In this document: piece by piece, positions 23,178 to 32,668 of the stretch
Layout of the letters: every line of letters begins with the position of its first letter
Numbering within the stretch: the first letter of the stretch is position 1
DNA from: Mesorhizobium sp.
Lineage (GTDB): Bacteria; Pseudomonadota; Alphaproteobacteria; Rhizobiales; Rhizobiaceae
Reading direction: 5' to 3'
Length of the DNA stretch: 64,000 nucleotides
NCBI RefSeq assembly: GCF_016793485.1
Contig: NZ_JAEULZ010000018.1
Span: forward strand, 140,126 to 204,125
Notes under the pieces: generated by a model
What the model was told of the DNA's origin: nothing
Database searches by the model: none
What the model saw: the letters and a program-made list of their open reading frames with translations, nothing else
Program-made: the position numbers and the translations under genes

Positions 23178-25873
23178 CAGTACTGATCCCCCATGGGGTT
23201 GCCGATATCGCGCTCACCATCTTCCCAGTCGCGACCAGGCTTCTCAGGCTCAGGAGGCGTCCACGTAGGATTCGGATTGTTCGGCGTCGCGGGGCCAGCA
23301 AGGAACTCATCCATCGCACGATTGCGCTCATCGTCATCCGGATAAAGCGCGTCGGCCTTGTAAGCCGCATCGATCGCACGGCGATTGCGCTCGTCTTCCG
23401 AGACCTTTTCAAGCTCAAGCATTTTCGTCGGGTCCGGCCGCCAATGCTGCCCAGGCATGGTTTGGAGCCGCCCTTCCTTGTCTGTCCACATGATGGCGTA
23501 ACCCGGCATCTTGCCCGCCTTGATCTCGCGGTCAGTCTCCGGCGTCGTCAGTAGGCGGATGGAACCCGGCATGTAGTTGGGATCAACCGTTGCGACATCG
23601 GCCGCCAGTTGCGTCCGCGCATAGCGGAAAGGATCTGCACCGACGCCCATAGGCCCGCCCTCGCCTGAAGCTTTCGACTGCGGCCAATACTTCTCGGGAG
23701 GATGTTTCATGATCACTCGGCTGCCGGCCAGATCGCTGACGCCGTAGAGGTTCTTCATCTTCTTAATGGCGCGGTCCTTCGCCAGTTCGGCATTGCCGTT
23801 GGCCGCGAAGAACTCATCTTCCGCGATGGCAAGGTATTCTCCCTTGATCGCGAGTTCCTGATCCGACGCGAACTGCGGGTCACTCCACCCCCAATCGTCG
23901 AAATTTGACGCCAGGTCTTCTTGATCGATCGCCTTCAAGAACTCCTTCGAGGCAGGCTCCAGCGTCTTCCGGTCAAAGCGCTTGTCCGGGTTAGCACTAT
24001 CGATCAACCGCTGCGCCGCCTCTTCCGGAGGAAGATTGAGCCGGTTGACATAAAACCCGAAATCGTCGGCAGCCTTCTGCACCTCAGAGCCGCCGTCGCG
24101 TCGACCAAGGGCAGCAGGGTCCATCTGCGATACGCGCTGCGCTGTCTGCGCTGCGGCGACCACGTCCTGCGGGTTCTGACTGGCGAGCCCGCGACGGATC
24201 GTGTTGATGACCGGCTGAGGGACAACGCCGGTCTGTTCGAAGATCGCCCCTGAAACCGCCGTCGCCTGATCCGGGCCGACACGCTTCATCGTCTCGGTAT
24301 AGAGATTGTCCGCGCGCGTCTTGTCCTTCGACGAGTAGGGATCGAGCACGAGGGTATTGTTGCCGAGCGCCGCGAGATCAGAACTAAGCTGGATGGTGCT
24401 TTCGCTCTGCGTCCGCCACGAGCGCGTAAGGGAAGCCTTGTCGCCGTCTTTCAGACGAGGATCGTTCAGGATCAGTCCTTCGTCGGCGATCTCGCCTCGA
24501 ACGACCTGAAGCTCGACTGAGTCCTTGTAAGCGGCATAGTCGGCGTTCGCTTGCGCCTCCCCCGCGCGCTGGACCTGGCCGAGCTGCACATCTGCCTGAT
24601 TGGCGAGTACAAGGCGGCGATCGAGTGAGATGTTGGCGTATTGCGGGTCGGGGCCCGACACAGCGCCGACACCTTCCATGCCGCCCTGTCCTCGGATCAT
24701 GGCAGCCTCAGCCTTGCGGCGAGAAGCGTTGACGCCGTTGTTGTGCCCCTGAAGACCTTCAACAGAAGCCGCGATGGTTTCGATGTTGCCAGTCTTCACC
24801 GCATTGACGACACTGTTGGGCAGATCACCATAGTTGTAGGTTACCGAGGTCAGCGCGGCTTGTGCTGCAGGAGGAAGCGCCCCCCATTCGCGCCTGCCCA
24901 CCTGCCTGACAGCCGTGTCCTCGAACTCGGCAACGCGCCGGTCAAGATCGCGCTCTGCATCGGCGCGTGAAACGGTCATTCCGGGCTGGACGCGAGCGAC
25001 AGACCCGTCTTCACGCGTGATGGTGTCGGAGCCGTAGCCAATGCGGTGGGCGTTCACATCCCAATAGGGCGTCGGCCTGAAACCTTCCTTCTTGCGCAGG
25101 AGCGCCTTGGCGCCCTCACGGCCCGAGCCGATGTTCGCGACATCAACTGCGGCACCCTCAGATGCCAGCCCGAGCGCGGCTCGCGCCTTGCCGGCGAACG
25201 AAGGGTCCTTTTCCAGCTTCAGCTTGAACAGCGTCTCGTCAGCGTTGGCGAGCCAGTTTGCTTCGGCAACATCCCGCTCCAGCGCAGGAAGGCCGCTCGA
25301 CCGGATCGCTTTGACGCCCTGCTGCTTGAACTCATCGAACGTGTCGACATCGTTCGGGTCCAGCGCCGCCATCGAATTGGTGATGTTCGTCTGAAGCTTC
25401 TGCAGTTCGACGCCGTAATAGGCTTGCTCGCCCTTGTATTGATCCTGGGCGAGCCGCAGAGAGCCTTTCTTGCGATACGCCTCGCGCTTGGCCAGGAACT
25501 CATTGCGCTGGCTCGCCGGCATGCGTTTGGCATAGCCGTCGAACAACCGGTCGAAACTTCCGGGCTTGACCGCCGTCTGCGATACGGGGTCGATCTGCCC
25601 ATACACGCTGTCGTGGATGCCCGAGCCATCGGCTGGCGCATTTATCACGGCATCGTTTTCCGATTTCGCCAGATCGCTCGTGAATTCGCTTTCGATGATC
25701 TGCGCGTCGAACTGCTCTCTCTGCTGCTGCTTCGCGCGGAATCGATCAGCGACATTGGCTACAGTCGCGCCGAACTCCTGCATTGCTTGGCCGACAGGCG
25801 AGCCTGAGGGATACTGGACGACGCCACCAACATCGAGCTGGCGCGTTGCGATTTGGAGCGGAATGTTTGCCAC
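23177..25873 (-). CDS. Ejection protein with internal GH24 lysozyme domain
   Basis: An 898-residue virion protein. Residues ~255-400 form a T4/lambdoid-type lysozyme (GH24) domain: catalytic Glu in LLRKKEGF, the Asp in PYWDVNAHRIGYGSDT, then TVSRADAERDL and LTSVTYNYG. The flanking parts are Gln/Ala/Asp-rich helical. It would cut peptidoglycan locally during DNA injection. It sits where T7 carries internal protein gp15, so the cell-wall activity is in a different protein from T7 gp16. Overlaps the next gene by one base. Confidence 0.85.
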   Translation of the reverse strand: MANIPLQIATRQLDVGGVVQYPSGSPVGQAMQEFGATVANVADRFRAKQQQREQFDAQIIESEFTSDLAKSENDAVINAPADGSGIHDSVYGQIDPVSQTAVKPGSFDRLFDGYAKRMPASQRNEFLAKREAYRKKGSLRLAQDQYKGEQAYYGVELQKLQTNITNSMAALDPNDVDTFDEFKQQGVKAIRSSGLPALERDVAEANWLANADETLFKLKLEKDPSFAGKARAALGLASEGAAVDVANIGSGREGAKALLRKKEGFRPTPYWDVNAHRIGYGSDTITREDGSVARVQPGMTVSRADAERDLDRRVAEFEDTAVRQVGRREWGALPPAAQAALTSVTYNYGDLPNSVVNAVKTGNIETIAASVEGLQGHNNGVNASRRKAEAAMIRGQGGMEGVGAVSGPDPQYANISLDRRLVLANQADVQLGQVQRAGEAQANADYAAYKDSVELQVVRGEIADEGLILNDPRLKDGDKASLTRSWRTQSESTIQLSSDLAALGNNTLVLDPYSSKDKTRADNLYTETMKRVGPDQATAVSGAIFEQTGVVPQPVINTIRRGLASQNPQDVVAAAQTAQRVSQMDPAALGRRDGGSEVQKAADDFGFYVNRLNLPPEEAAQRLIDSANPDKRFDRKTLEPASKEFLKAIDQEDLASNFDDWGWSDPQFASDQELAIKGEYLAIAEDEFFAANGNAELAKDRAIKKMKNLYGVSDLAGSRVIMKHPPEKYWPQSKASGEGGPMGVGADPFRYARTQLAADVATVDPNYMPGSIRLLTTPETDREIKAGKMPGYAIMWTDKEGRLQTMPGQHWRPDPTKMLELEKVSEDERNRRAIDAAYKADALYPDDDERNRAMDEFLAGPATPNNPNPTWTPPEPEKPGRDWEDGERDIGNPMGDQY

Positions 25874-25876
25874 GAA

Positions 25877-26365
25877 CTATGCCTGTGCGAACGGAGACCG
25901 CCCGAAGTAGGCAGCTCGATTGGGGTCATAGAGATTGGACAGGCCGGACACGAGATTTGACCCAGCGCTGAATATGCTCGCCGTGCGCGCCTGCTTACCC
26001 GAGTAGCGCGTGATTGACGCTTGGGTCCGCATATTGTTTTGCCGAAGCTGCGCACCGTAGCGAATGGCCTGAAGGTCAAGCTCGTTCTCGCGAGCGTTCG
26101 TTAGCAGCACCGCTGTCGGCGAACCTTCCAGCGCCACGCCGGACGCTCCGGCCTGTGCAACTGCATTCGCCCGTAGGAGGTCTTGCCGTCGCTTCTCACG
26201 CGCCGTCTCGAATGCTGTTGCCTGCGCGTCAGCTTGCGCCTGCTGCTCTTGCGCACGCGCCTGATATTCGGCCATCTGCGCTTGCTGCTGACCTTGCGCG
26301 AGAGCGCCGGCTGTCGAGATGCCGGTTCCAACGACAGTGAGCAGGGTGAGGGGATCAAGGCACAT
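25877..26365 (-). CDS. Internal virion protein, T7 gp14-like
   Basis: A 162-residue protein beginning MCLDPLTLLTVVGTGISTAG, with a short hydrophobic N-terminus, a long Gln/Ala-rich helix (QQQAQMAEYQARAQEQQAQA) and a Gly/Ser-rich C-terminus. This is the usual profile of the small ejection protein encoded next to tail tubular B in podoviruses. Gaps of 2-3 bp to both neighbours. Confidence 0.75.
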   Translation of the reverse strand: MCLDPLTLLTVVGTGISTAGALAQGQQQAQMAEYQARAQEQQAQADAQATAFETAREKRRQDLLRANAVAQAGASGVALEGSPTAVLLTNARENELDLQAIRYGAQLRQNNMRTQASITRYSGKQARTASIFSAGSNLVSGLSNLYDPNRAAYFGRSPFAQA

Positions 26366-26367
26366 GG

Positions 26368-28830
26368 CTACGGCTCTGCGTCAAAGACAGGTGTCATGGA
26401 GCGAATTGTGCAAGGCGTTGGACCATCGTGGACGATCTCAATCTTGCCTTGGCCTTCCCAGCTATCGTCGATCGGCACTTCGATGTTGCCGGTGTAGAGG
26501 TTCGCCTTACCGTCGGGCGGGACGACAGTCGGGATTTTCACCGACTCCCATTTGCCCCGCTGCTTCGACCGGATGCGCAGGCTTGTCGTGTCGGTTTCCA
26601 GCAGCGAAAGGATGACCTTGCCCACCTTCTTCCGGCGCCCGCCGAGAGAACCGTCACGACCACCGACATCGAGTTCCAAGGTCTCTGCCGTCGCAGGCCG
26701 CCTCAGGCCGATATGCGCCTTGGTGGCCGTTGCGGAACCGGGCAGCGTCACCGATCCAGACGCGACCGTCAGTTCCTTGAAGATTTTGCTATTTGCGAGA
26801 ACATCGACCTTTTGGCCTTCGAGGTGCGAGAGCCCGGAGAACGTGCCCACGGCAGAACCGGTGTAGGTCAGCCCACAATCGACCTGGAATGCGTCTTCGA
26901 GGGAACCGTACTCAAACGGCCCGGTCATGACCTCGATATAGCGCTTGGTGCTTCCGTTGATCGTCCGCTTCACGATCAGCCACACATCGTCCACGCCATT
27001 GTCACCAGGCGTAACGACCGCCCGCTCGACGACCGCACGACCTTCAGAGAAGGCGCCGCCGATTACCTGCCGATGCAGGCCTCGAACCTCTTGCGCGGGT
27101 TGATGCGTGTAGCTGCCGAGTTCGCCGCTATCGAGCGGGAACCAGACGATGGGATCAGGGTTCGATTGGAAGTCGATCGAGACGACACCCTTTTTCGGAA
27201 TGTGCTCGCTGATCTGTGCGACATCGTCAGACTGGAATCGGCCGGTCTGGTTGGCGACCAGTTCCATGATCGCTTTCCGGCTGGCCGACACGTAGAGGAA
27301 GGATGGTCCGGCATCGACGGGATCGATGGCAGCGCAGCCCGTGGTGCGCGACCGCCTGTTCTTGAACGATGACGGCTTCAGAGCCTCATCAATGCCCGAG
27401 CCTGACAGCGCGCGGATGCCGCCCGTCGTTGCCAGCAGCAGGAAGCCATCGGCATCTCGGAGCCAGACAATATCGTTCGCCTGCCCGCCGCCGGCATTGC
27501 GGAACACCATCGCGTCGTCATCTTCCTCGCCTACGCCGAAGTCTTCGAATTTGAACGACGCGGACAGATACGCTGAGAAGCGGCGACTCATTGCCAATCG
27601 CTCTTCGAAGACCTGCACCGAAGCGGGATACATCCCGTCGATGAACGTGCCGAGTTGCCAGCGAGAGATCGGCGTAAGGTCGGGGAGCGCATGGCCATAA
27701 AGCTGGACGGTAACGACCGTCGTGCTTGTCCGAGCAATGATACGTGCCCACCGCCAGCGGCCGTCGGACGCCATCAGGCGAATGGCGCGACCAACGTCTG
27801 TCGTCTGGAATCCCGCGCCGCCATTGATGCCGGTCACGGCCGAGGCCGTCAGGTTGAACGGCGTCTGGTCCGTGGCCTTACGGTGAATTCCGATCTCCGC
27901 AAGGTCCGCATTGTTGGCGTCGGGCCCCCCGCCTCCCTGGAAGTCGAAGCGGTAGTACTCATAAGCGACACTGTTCTCGAATTCAAAGAACCGCGTCTCA
28001 CTGTTTTGCCACGCAGTTTCACCTTTGCGGCTATCGAGCGTCACCCAGTTGGTGCCATCGTTCGAGCCTTTGAACTGCCAGATGCTCGGCATGTCGTCGT
28101 CCAACGTGTTATTGTTGGTCGACACGACATAATAGGCGTCGGCGATGACCTTCGCGCCGCCTGCCTGCCGATACTGGACATATCCAGCCGCGCCTCCCGT
28201 AAGAATATCGCCGGTATCCACGCTGCGATCGAAGACGCGCCATGCGGTCGACGACGAGTTCCCAGCCGCCACGGTACCGCTTGGCGCGGTATTGCTAGTC
28301 ATCGTCGGCGTGATCGAACCGTGAGCCGCTGGAGTGATCGTTGTGCCCTGTGTGTCTTCTTCATCATAGGGACCATCGTCGATGACGAACTGGGTAAACG
28401 ACCAGGTCGTGTGGCCGGTTCGCGTCAGCACTCGCGGCGCGTAAGACGGGTGCACGATCCACATCTGGTCGGCAGACTGGTAGAAACGCAGCCGCTCGAT
28501 ATCCGCTTCGAGATACGGCGTGGCGACTTCAAGCGAGCTGCCGACGCGGGAACCATAGGCATAGATGCGGATGTAGAGGTCGCCAACCTCCAGGCAGTAG
28601 GCTTGCTCCGACGAGTAGATAAACGGTATGAGGATCGTCTTCTTCGCGGAGTTCTTCACCTCAGCGCAGAAATACGTGCCACCGCGCTTGCGAATGCCGC
28701 CGTGGGGAAGCGTAATGAAGTTCTCACAGATCGCGAGGCCGGCTCGGTAGAGATCGAGCGATGCGCGCGCGTGCAGGCGCGGCGATAGCTCGCCACGAAC
28801 GAAAGTGTCCTGTGCAGGGAAGACCGCCAC
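26368..28830 (-). CDS. Tail tubular protein B (nozzle), T7 gp12-like
   Basis: About 820 residues. The chosen start is GTG 28830, immediately after the tail tubular A stop, because the family N-terminus is reached there (FVRGELSPRLHARASLDLYR, AGLAICENFITLPHGGIRKR). A reading beginning further upstream overlaps the previous gene. Beta-rich throughout, with ILIPFIYSSEQAYCLEVGD near the start as in other nozzle proteins. It forms the hexameric tail nozzle to which fibres and the ejectosome attach. Confidence 0.88.
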   Translation of the reverse strand: MAVFPAQDTFVRGELSPRLHARASLDLYRAGLAICENFITLPHGGIRKRGGTYFCAEVKNSAKKTILIPFIYSSEQAYCLEVGDLYIRIYAYGSRVGSSLEVATPYLEADIERLRFYQSADQMWIVHPSYAPRVLTRTGHTTWSFTQFVIDDGPYDEEDTQGTTITPAAHGSITPTMTSNTAPSGTVAAGNSSSTAWRVFDRSVDTGDILTGGAAGYVQYRQAGGAKVIADAYYVVSTNNNTLDDDMPSIWQFKGSNDGTNWVTLDSRKGETAWQNSETRFFEFENSVAYEYYRFDFQGGGGPDANNADLAEIGIHRKATDQTPFNLTASAVTGINGGAGFQTTDVGRAIRLMASDGRWRWARIIARTSTTVVTVQLYGHALPDLTPISRWQLGTFIDGMYPASVQVFEERLAMSRRFSAYLSASFKFEDFGVGEEDDDAMVFRNAGGGQANDIVWLRDADGFLLLATTGGIRALSGSGIDEALKPSSFKNRRSRTTGCAAIDPVDAGPSFLYVSASRKAIMELVANQTGRFQSDDVAQISEHIPKKGVVSIDFQSNPDPIVWFPLDSGELGSYTHQPAQEVRGLHRQVIGGAFSEGRAVVERAVVTPGDNGVDDVWLIVKRTINGSTKRYIEVMTGPFEYGSLEDAFQVDCGLTYTGSAVGTFSGLSHLEGQKVDVLANSKIFKELTVASGSVTLPGSATATKAHIGLRRPATAETLELDVGGRDGSLGGRRKKVGKVILSLLETDTTSLRIRSKQRGKWESVKIPTVVPPDGKANLYTGNIEVPIDDSWEGQGKIEIVHDGPTPCTIRSMTPVFDAEP

Positions 28831-28831
28831 G

Positions 28832-29449
28832 TCAGATTGTCCGCCGTGTGTCGCCACGCGCGCGCCAATCGCCGCGAGCATGATCCCAGCCGGTCGTATT
28901 CATCGTGCCGCCGCGCTCAAAAGCGTTCGCCGTCGTCGCCGCGTCGACCGCCTCATTGTAGAAGGCCAGCGCGCGCTCATACATGCTCGCCTTGTGCGTG
29001 AGCGGATGGGCGACTTTCTTTGCCAGCGCGCCGACGTAAACGTCGGTGAACAGCGCGCTCCAATCGTTCGGGTCGACCAGATTGGCGATGTACCGGATGA
29101 TCCGGGGCCCGGACTGGTCGCTGAAGATCGCATCGCCCTCGCGTCGCCAGTTCAGCAATACGCCATCGGGCTCGCCATTGTGCGTCAGCGGCAGGACACG
29201 CAGCGCGTCTTCAGGGACGGGATAGGACCAATTCAGCGTTCCGCCGCCAGTGTCCAGATCGGTCCCGGTGACCGTTTCGCGGAAGATCGCGAACACCCAC
29301 GCATGCTTCTGCAGTTCGACTTCGCGCGTGAGTTCGAAGTGCCGCTTGCACAAGCGCGCCGCCTTGCAGTCATCGTCGAGGCTGTCAATTTCAGCCTCCT
29401 CGAGAATGCCGATGGCCATGTTGGCGATGTCTTCCTGCGTGACGGGCAT
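28832..29449 (-). CDS. Tail tubular protein A (gatekeeper/adaptor), T7 gp11-like
   Basis: A 205-residue protein opening MPVTQEDIANMAIGILEEAE and containing CKRHFELTREVELQKHAWVF, typical of the podoviral gp11/adaptor ring. It lies between the capsid and the nozzle genes as in T7-like genomes. Twelve copies would bind the portal. Confidence 0.88.
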   Translation of the reverse strand: MPVTQEDIANMAIGILEEAEIDSLDDDCKAARLCKRHFELTREVELQKHAWVFAIFRETVTGTDLDTGGGTLNWSYPVPEDALRVLPLTHNGEPDGVLLNWRREGDAIFSDQSGPRIIRYIANLVDPNDWSALFTDVYVGALAKKVAHPLTHKASMYERALAFYNEAVDAATTANAFERGGTMNTTGWDHARGDWRARGDTRRTI

Positions 29450-29450
29450 G

Positions 29451-29633
29451 TCAGACCTTCATGTCGGTATGGCGCGGTGCGCGGCGCGGACGGCCACGGC
29501 TATCAAGCACCTGTACGAAAGGACTGGGGTTCAGCATTTCGGCAATGCGGCGATACTGCTTCGCGCGCCGGGATTTGCCGGAAGTGTCATCCTCGTGCTT
29601 CAGGCGCCGAGGCTTGGTCAGGCGGACGGTCAT
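29451..29633 (-). CDS. Small basic phage protein (60 aa)
   Basis: ATG 29633 has GGAG upstream. The product is very basic (MTVRLTKPRRLKHEDDTSGK, then SRRAKQYRRIAEML). It lies between the post-capsid hairpin and tail tubular A, with 1 bp to the latter. A virion minor or DNA-binding protein is possible; no family recognised. Confidence 0.6.
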   Translation of the reverse strand: MTVRLTKPRRLKHEDDTSGKSRRAKQYRRIAEMLNPSPFVQVLDSRGRPRRAPRHTDMKV

Positions 29634-29659
29634 CTTCAGGGATCTCCGGAAATGGAAAG

Positions 29660-29687
29660 AGGCGGGGAACCGTGGGGCACCCCGCCT
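29660..29687. terminator. Hairpin after the capsid gene (terminator or processing site)
   Basis: A perfect 8-bp stem AGGCGGGG / CCCCGCCT with a 12-nt loop lies 17 bp after the major capsid stop. On the minus (coding) strand it is followed by CTTTCC, a weak T tract, so partial termination or RNA processing is more likely than a full stop. T7 has its main terminator at the same place, after gene 10. Confidence 0.65.
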
Positions 29688-29704
29688 TTTGTTGCTTGAG
29701 CGGA

Positions 29705-30694
29705 TCAAGCCTCAGTCGTGCGCACTGCGACGAAGGTCATGGACTTGACGCTGGACGCCGTGCGGTCCCAGTTCGCTGCCAGCGCAAGCTCTGCATCGGT
29801 GGCGAACTCACCCGCCGTCGATGCATCGAGGAAGCGCGTGCCGGGAACGTGAGGCACGACGTGACGACGGCCGACCATTTCGGTAACGCCGCCGCCATGG
29901 CCCTGACGGGGCTTGCGGTCGAACTCCAGCGGTCCACCGTCGCCGGTAACCGGAAGTTCGTTCCACTGCACCGCCCGCTGCTTCATGAGGAACGACGTGT
30001 ACTTGCTGGTCGCAATCGGCAGATCGTCGTCCGCAACGCAGCGGAAGCCCATGTAGGTCGGGATCAGCACGCCGCCCTGTTCAGACGAAGGGATGAAGTC
30101 GATCAGGTCGGCCTTCTTCAGCATCTTCATCTGCTTCGAGTGCATCCACCAGACCTTGAAGTCGCCCGCGCGGTCGCCCTGGAGGTAGGCGGCATCGATG
30201 GCGTCTTCGTCGGTGATGGAAATGCCGGTATCGAGGACCATGTCGCCGGAGTCGTTGGCGATGTTGTCCGCGATCACGCCCTGAAGCGTGGCGATGATCA
30301 TCTTCTTGTTGGCGCGCTGCCAATACTCGGTCTGAGCATCAACCGCACGCTTCACGGGATCGTCGCCGGCAAGGATGGCCGTCAGATCGGCAAAGCCCCA
30401 GGACTGGGCACGGATGTTGCGAGCAGCAACCTCCCTGCGAGTGCCCATCTTCTTGAGCTCGATCGAGTCCGACGGATCGTCGTTGACGGGTTCCGAGGAA
30501 TCGTTGCCGAGGTCTTTCCAGCCGGGCATGTCGACGGTGCGACCGCCCATGCTCAGCTTGGCCGTGATCTCAGGGTCGGAGTAGAGCACCCCGGCCTGAA
30601 AGATTTCGAGGCTCTGCACGTGAGCTTCGAAAGCGTAGTTTGCGTACACGGACGGAACGATGGAGTCCGTGATCCTGGTCCAGGCGTCAGCCAT
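29705..30694 (-). CDS. Major capsid protein
   Basis: A 329-residue protein, one gene after the scaffold and directly before the post-capsid hairpin. Sequence features fit a HK97-fold coat protein of the podoviral coat family: SVYANYAFEAHVQSLEIFQA near the N-terminus, MGTRREVAARNIRAQSWGFA, and VWWMHSKQMKMLKKADLIDF. Position and size match T7 gp10. GGAAGAAG precedes the start. Confidence 0.85.
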   Translation of the reverse strand: MADAWTRITDSIVPSVYANYAFEAHVQSLEIFQAGVLYSDPEITAKLSMGGRTVDMPGWKDLGNDSSEPVNDDPSDSIELKKMGTRREVAARNIRAQSWGFADLTAILAGDDPVKRAVDAQTEYWQRANKKMIIATLQGVIADNIANDSGDMVLDTGISITDEDAIDAAYLQGDRAGDFKVWWMHSKQMKMLKKADLIDFIPSSEQGGVLIPTYMGFRCVADDDLPIATSKYTSFLMKQRAVQWNELPVTGDGGPLEFDRKPRQGHGGGVTEMVGRRHVVPHVPGTRFLDASTAGEFATDAELALAANWDRTASSVKSMTFVAVRTTEA

Positions 30695-30731
30695 GGTCTT
30701 CTTCCTTCATGGAAATGCGCGGCCGCCCCGA

Positions 30732-31631
30732 TCAGCGGGGATTGTTGGGCATCCACTTGTCCGGATTTTCTCCGGCCTCGACTGCCAACTGCCGTGCGCG
30801 TTGAGGGTCGCTTTGCACCAGGGCGGAAATCTTCGTGATGCTGCGGTTCCCGCTGGCGTCCTTCTTGAAGGGGTTCTCGCCAGTGTTGATGCCGCCGCCC
30901 GGAAGATTGTCTTCCTTGAACATCGCCTCGCCGATCGCCGAGAATGCTTTCGCGATCTGCGGATCGGTCAGTGCCCCATCGGGGAGCAGGATGCCTGAGG
31001 CCTTGTAGGAATCCACAAGGCCGAGGTTCTTCATTGCCCGATTCGCGAGTTCCAGCTTCGTCTTGTAGCCTTCACTCTCTGTCGGTCCCCAGTCCTTGAC
31101 CAGCGCGTCTGCGGTATCCTCGACCGACTTGGCGACCGCCTGAAGGCGAGCCTGCGTCTGTTCGGCCATGTACCCGACGAACTTGTCGTGCACCTTCTGA
31201 GCCTGCCCGGAGTTGAGCCCGGCTTCCGCCATCCATGACTTGGACGCCGTCGCCAGTTCTGCCGAGTAAGGCACGTTTTCGGGGAGCCCTTCCGGGCGCT
31301 TGAAGTCCAGCTTGTCAGGGGACTCGACCGGCCGCAGGTTCTCAGGAAGGCGGTCGTAGAATTTCTTCCACTCTTCCTGCGATGCATCGGCTGCCGGTAC
31401 GGTGACCGACGCGCCAAGCTTCTGCTCGCCGTGCATGCCGGCCGTGGCCAGCGCTTCGATGTCCTTGTAGCCCTTGGTCTCGACCCACTTCCGGGTGCCT
31501 TCGGAAAGACCGGAGAATGGATTGTCACCGCCCGCAGGAGACCCGTTTGGCGCGGGAGGCGTTGGCGTTGCAGGGGTGCCCGCCGGAGGCGTTTCAGCCT
31601 CCACGGACCCGGCAGGAGCCGCTTCTGTCAT
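30732..31631 (-). CDS. Scaffold/capsid assembly protein
   Basis: A 299-residue acidic, low-complexity protein directly upstream of the capsid gene. Residues 1-40 are Pro/Ala/Gly-rich, followed by GYKDIEALATAGMHGEQKLG and long helices, ending in a basic patch (QRARQLAVEAGENPDKWMP). This is the standard layout of podoviral scaffolding proteins. AAGGA precedes ATG 31631. Confidence 0.82.
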   Translation of the reverse strand: MTEAAPAGSVEAETPPAGTPATPTPPAPNGSPAGGDNPFSGLSEGTRKWVETKGYKDIEALATAGMHGEQKLGASVTVPAADASQEEWKKFYDRLPENLRPVESPDKLDFKRPEGLPENVPYSAELATASKSWMAEAGLNSGQAQKVHDKFVGYMAEQTQARLQAVAKSVEDTADALVKDWGPTESEGYKTKLELANRAMKNLGLVDSYKASGILLPDGALTDPQIAKAFSAIGEAMFKEDNLPGGGINTGENPFKKDASGNRSITKISALVQSDPQRARQLAVEAGENPDKWMPNNPR

Positions 31632-31704
31632 AAGGATTTTCCTTTTCAGGATATGCGGCTCACCCAGCCGCAGGGATCAAGCCGGCATCGATCCGGCCTA
31701 TTGG

Positions 31705-32280
31705 TCAGGCGTTGTCGCCCCAGTTCTCGACGAACAGCGTCAGCTTGCCGTTGACCGAGAGAATGCCGTCGCCGTCGATGTCAGTGCCGGTGGCGAAGGC
31801 GAAGTTCATGAACAGGTCGACCGCCGTGGACGTGCCGTCCAGCGTGATCGCAGTGCCGACCACGTCAGCAGGAGAGGCAGGCGATGGAGCCGCCACAGCT
31901 CCAGTCAGCGTGCGGGTGACCGTATTGATGATGTTCTGCATCGTGGTCGCCAGTGTCGCCGAGGATGCAGCGGCCGAGCCGATGCCCCAGGTCAGCGACG
32001 CCGAGTCGTTGATCGTCGAAGCGCGCGCCGTGTCGACGCCGAAGGTGAACGTGCCCGTACCACCCTTGATGCGGATTTTGCCCTCGACAAAATCGAAAAG
32101 CTTTTGGCTCGCATAAGCCAGCGCGTCGGTGACGGTGACCTTCATGTTGGTGAAGGTGAAATCGAGACGGTATGCGCCGCCCTGTCCGCTCACCTTGCAG
32201 GCGAGACCGGCTTTGGGGACAGGTTTGCCGAGCTGCCGCATAGCGGCGCGCTGGAGCGTTCGCGGAAGTCCACGAGCCAT
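31705..32280 (-). CDS. Putative head decoration/structural protein
   Basis: A 191-residue, Thr/Ala/Gly-rich and probably beta-rich protein (IRIKGGTGTFTFGVDTARAS, SVNGKLTLFVENWGDNA) with a basic N-terminus. It lies between the Bbp19-like small gene and the scaffold. No family is recognised; a surface-decoration or stabilising role is guessed from composition and place. Confidence 0.55.
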   Translation of the reverse strand: MARGLPRTLQRAAMRQLGKPVPKAGLACKVSGQGGAYRLDFTFTNMKVTVTDALAYASQKLFDFVEGKIRIKGGTGTFTFGVDTARASTINDSASLTWGIGSAAASSATLATTMQNIINTVTRTLTGAVAAPSPASPADVVGTAITLDGTSTAVDLFMNFAFATGTDIDGDGILSVNGKLTLFVENWGDNA

Positions 32281-32332
32281 GATCGTATTCCTTCATTCTT
32301 GGGAGGGATTGTCGGCTGTCCCCGCCGAGGGG

Positions 32333-32668
32333 TTATGCCTGCCCTTCGAGTTGGGCAGCCTTCTGGAGTTCGATCATCTTCTCGTCATCGAGCGCCAGAA
32401 AATCGAGGATGGTTTGCACGACCTCAGCGCGAGCGGTGCAGAGCGCGCAGTGCAGTTCGTAACCAGCAGGGCTACGGGTGCTGGCGATCCATTCGGCATA
32501 GTTCGGTCGCCTGAAGAACCCCGCCTTATCCGTGAGGTGCACGAGCAGCATGTCGGCATCTGCCTTGCTGCCATTGCCCTGAAACAGTCGACGCACCGCC
32601 AATGCAAGATCGGCCTCAGCCGCCGCCAGACCCTTCGCCTGGCGGGAGAATGCGAACCAGTTACGCAT
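32333..32668 (-). CDS. Small phage protein between portal and scaffold (Bbp19-like?)
   Basis: A 111-residue helical protein starting at ATG 32668, which overlaps the portal stop by one base (TGATG). The pattern LALAVRRLFQGNGSKADADM followed by FFRRPNYAEW and a closing helix resembles the small Bbp19-type phage proteins, but the match is by eye and weak. Gap of 52 bp to the next gene. Confidence 0.55.
   Translation of the reverse strand: MRNWFAFSRQAKGLAAAEADLALAVRRLFQGNGSKADADMLLVHLTDKAGFFRRPNYAEWIASTRSPAGYELHCALCTARAEVVQTILDFLALDDEKMIELQKAAQLEGQA

Noticed and set aside
28805-30838. A 677-aa plus-strand open frame across the capsid and tail tubular genes
   Set aside because: It is antisense to clearly homologous virion genes and its sequence is His/Arg/Gly-rich without domains, as expected for the complement of GC-rich coding DNA.
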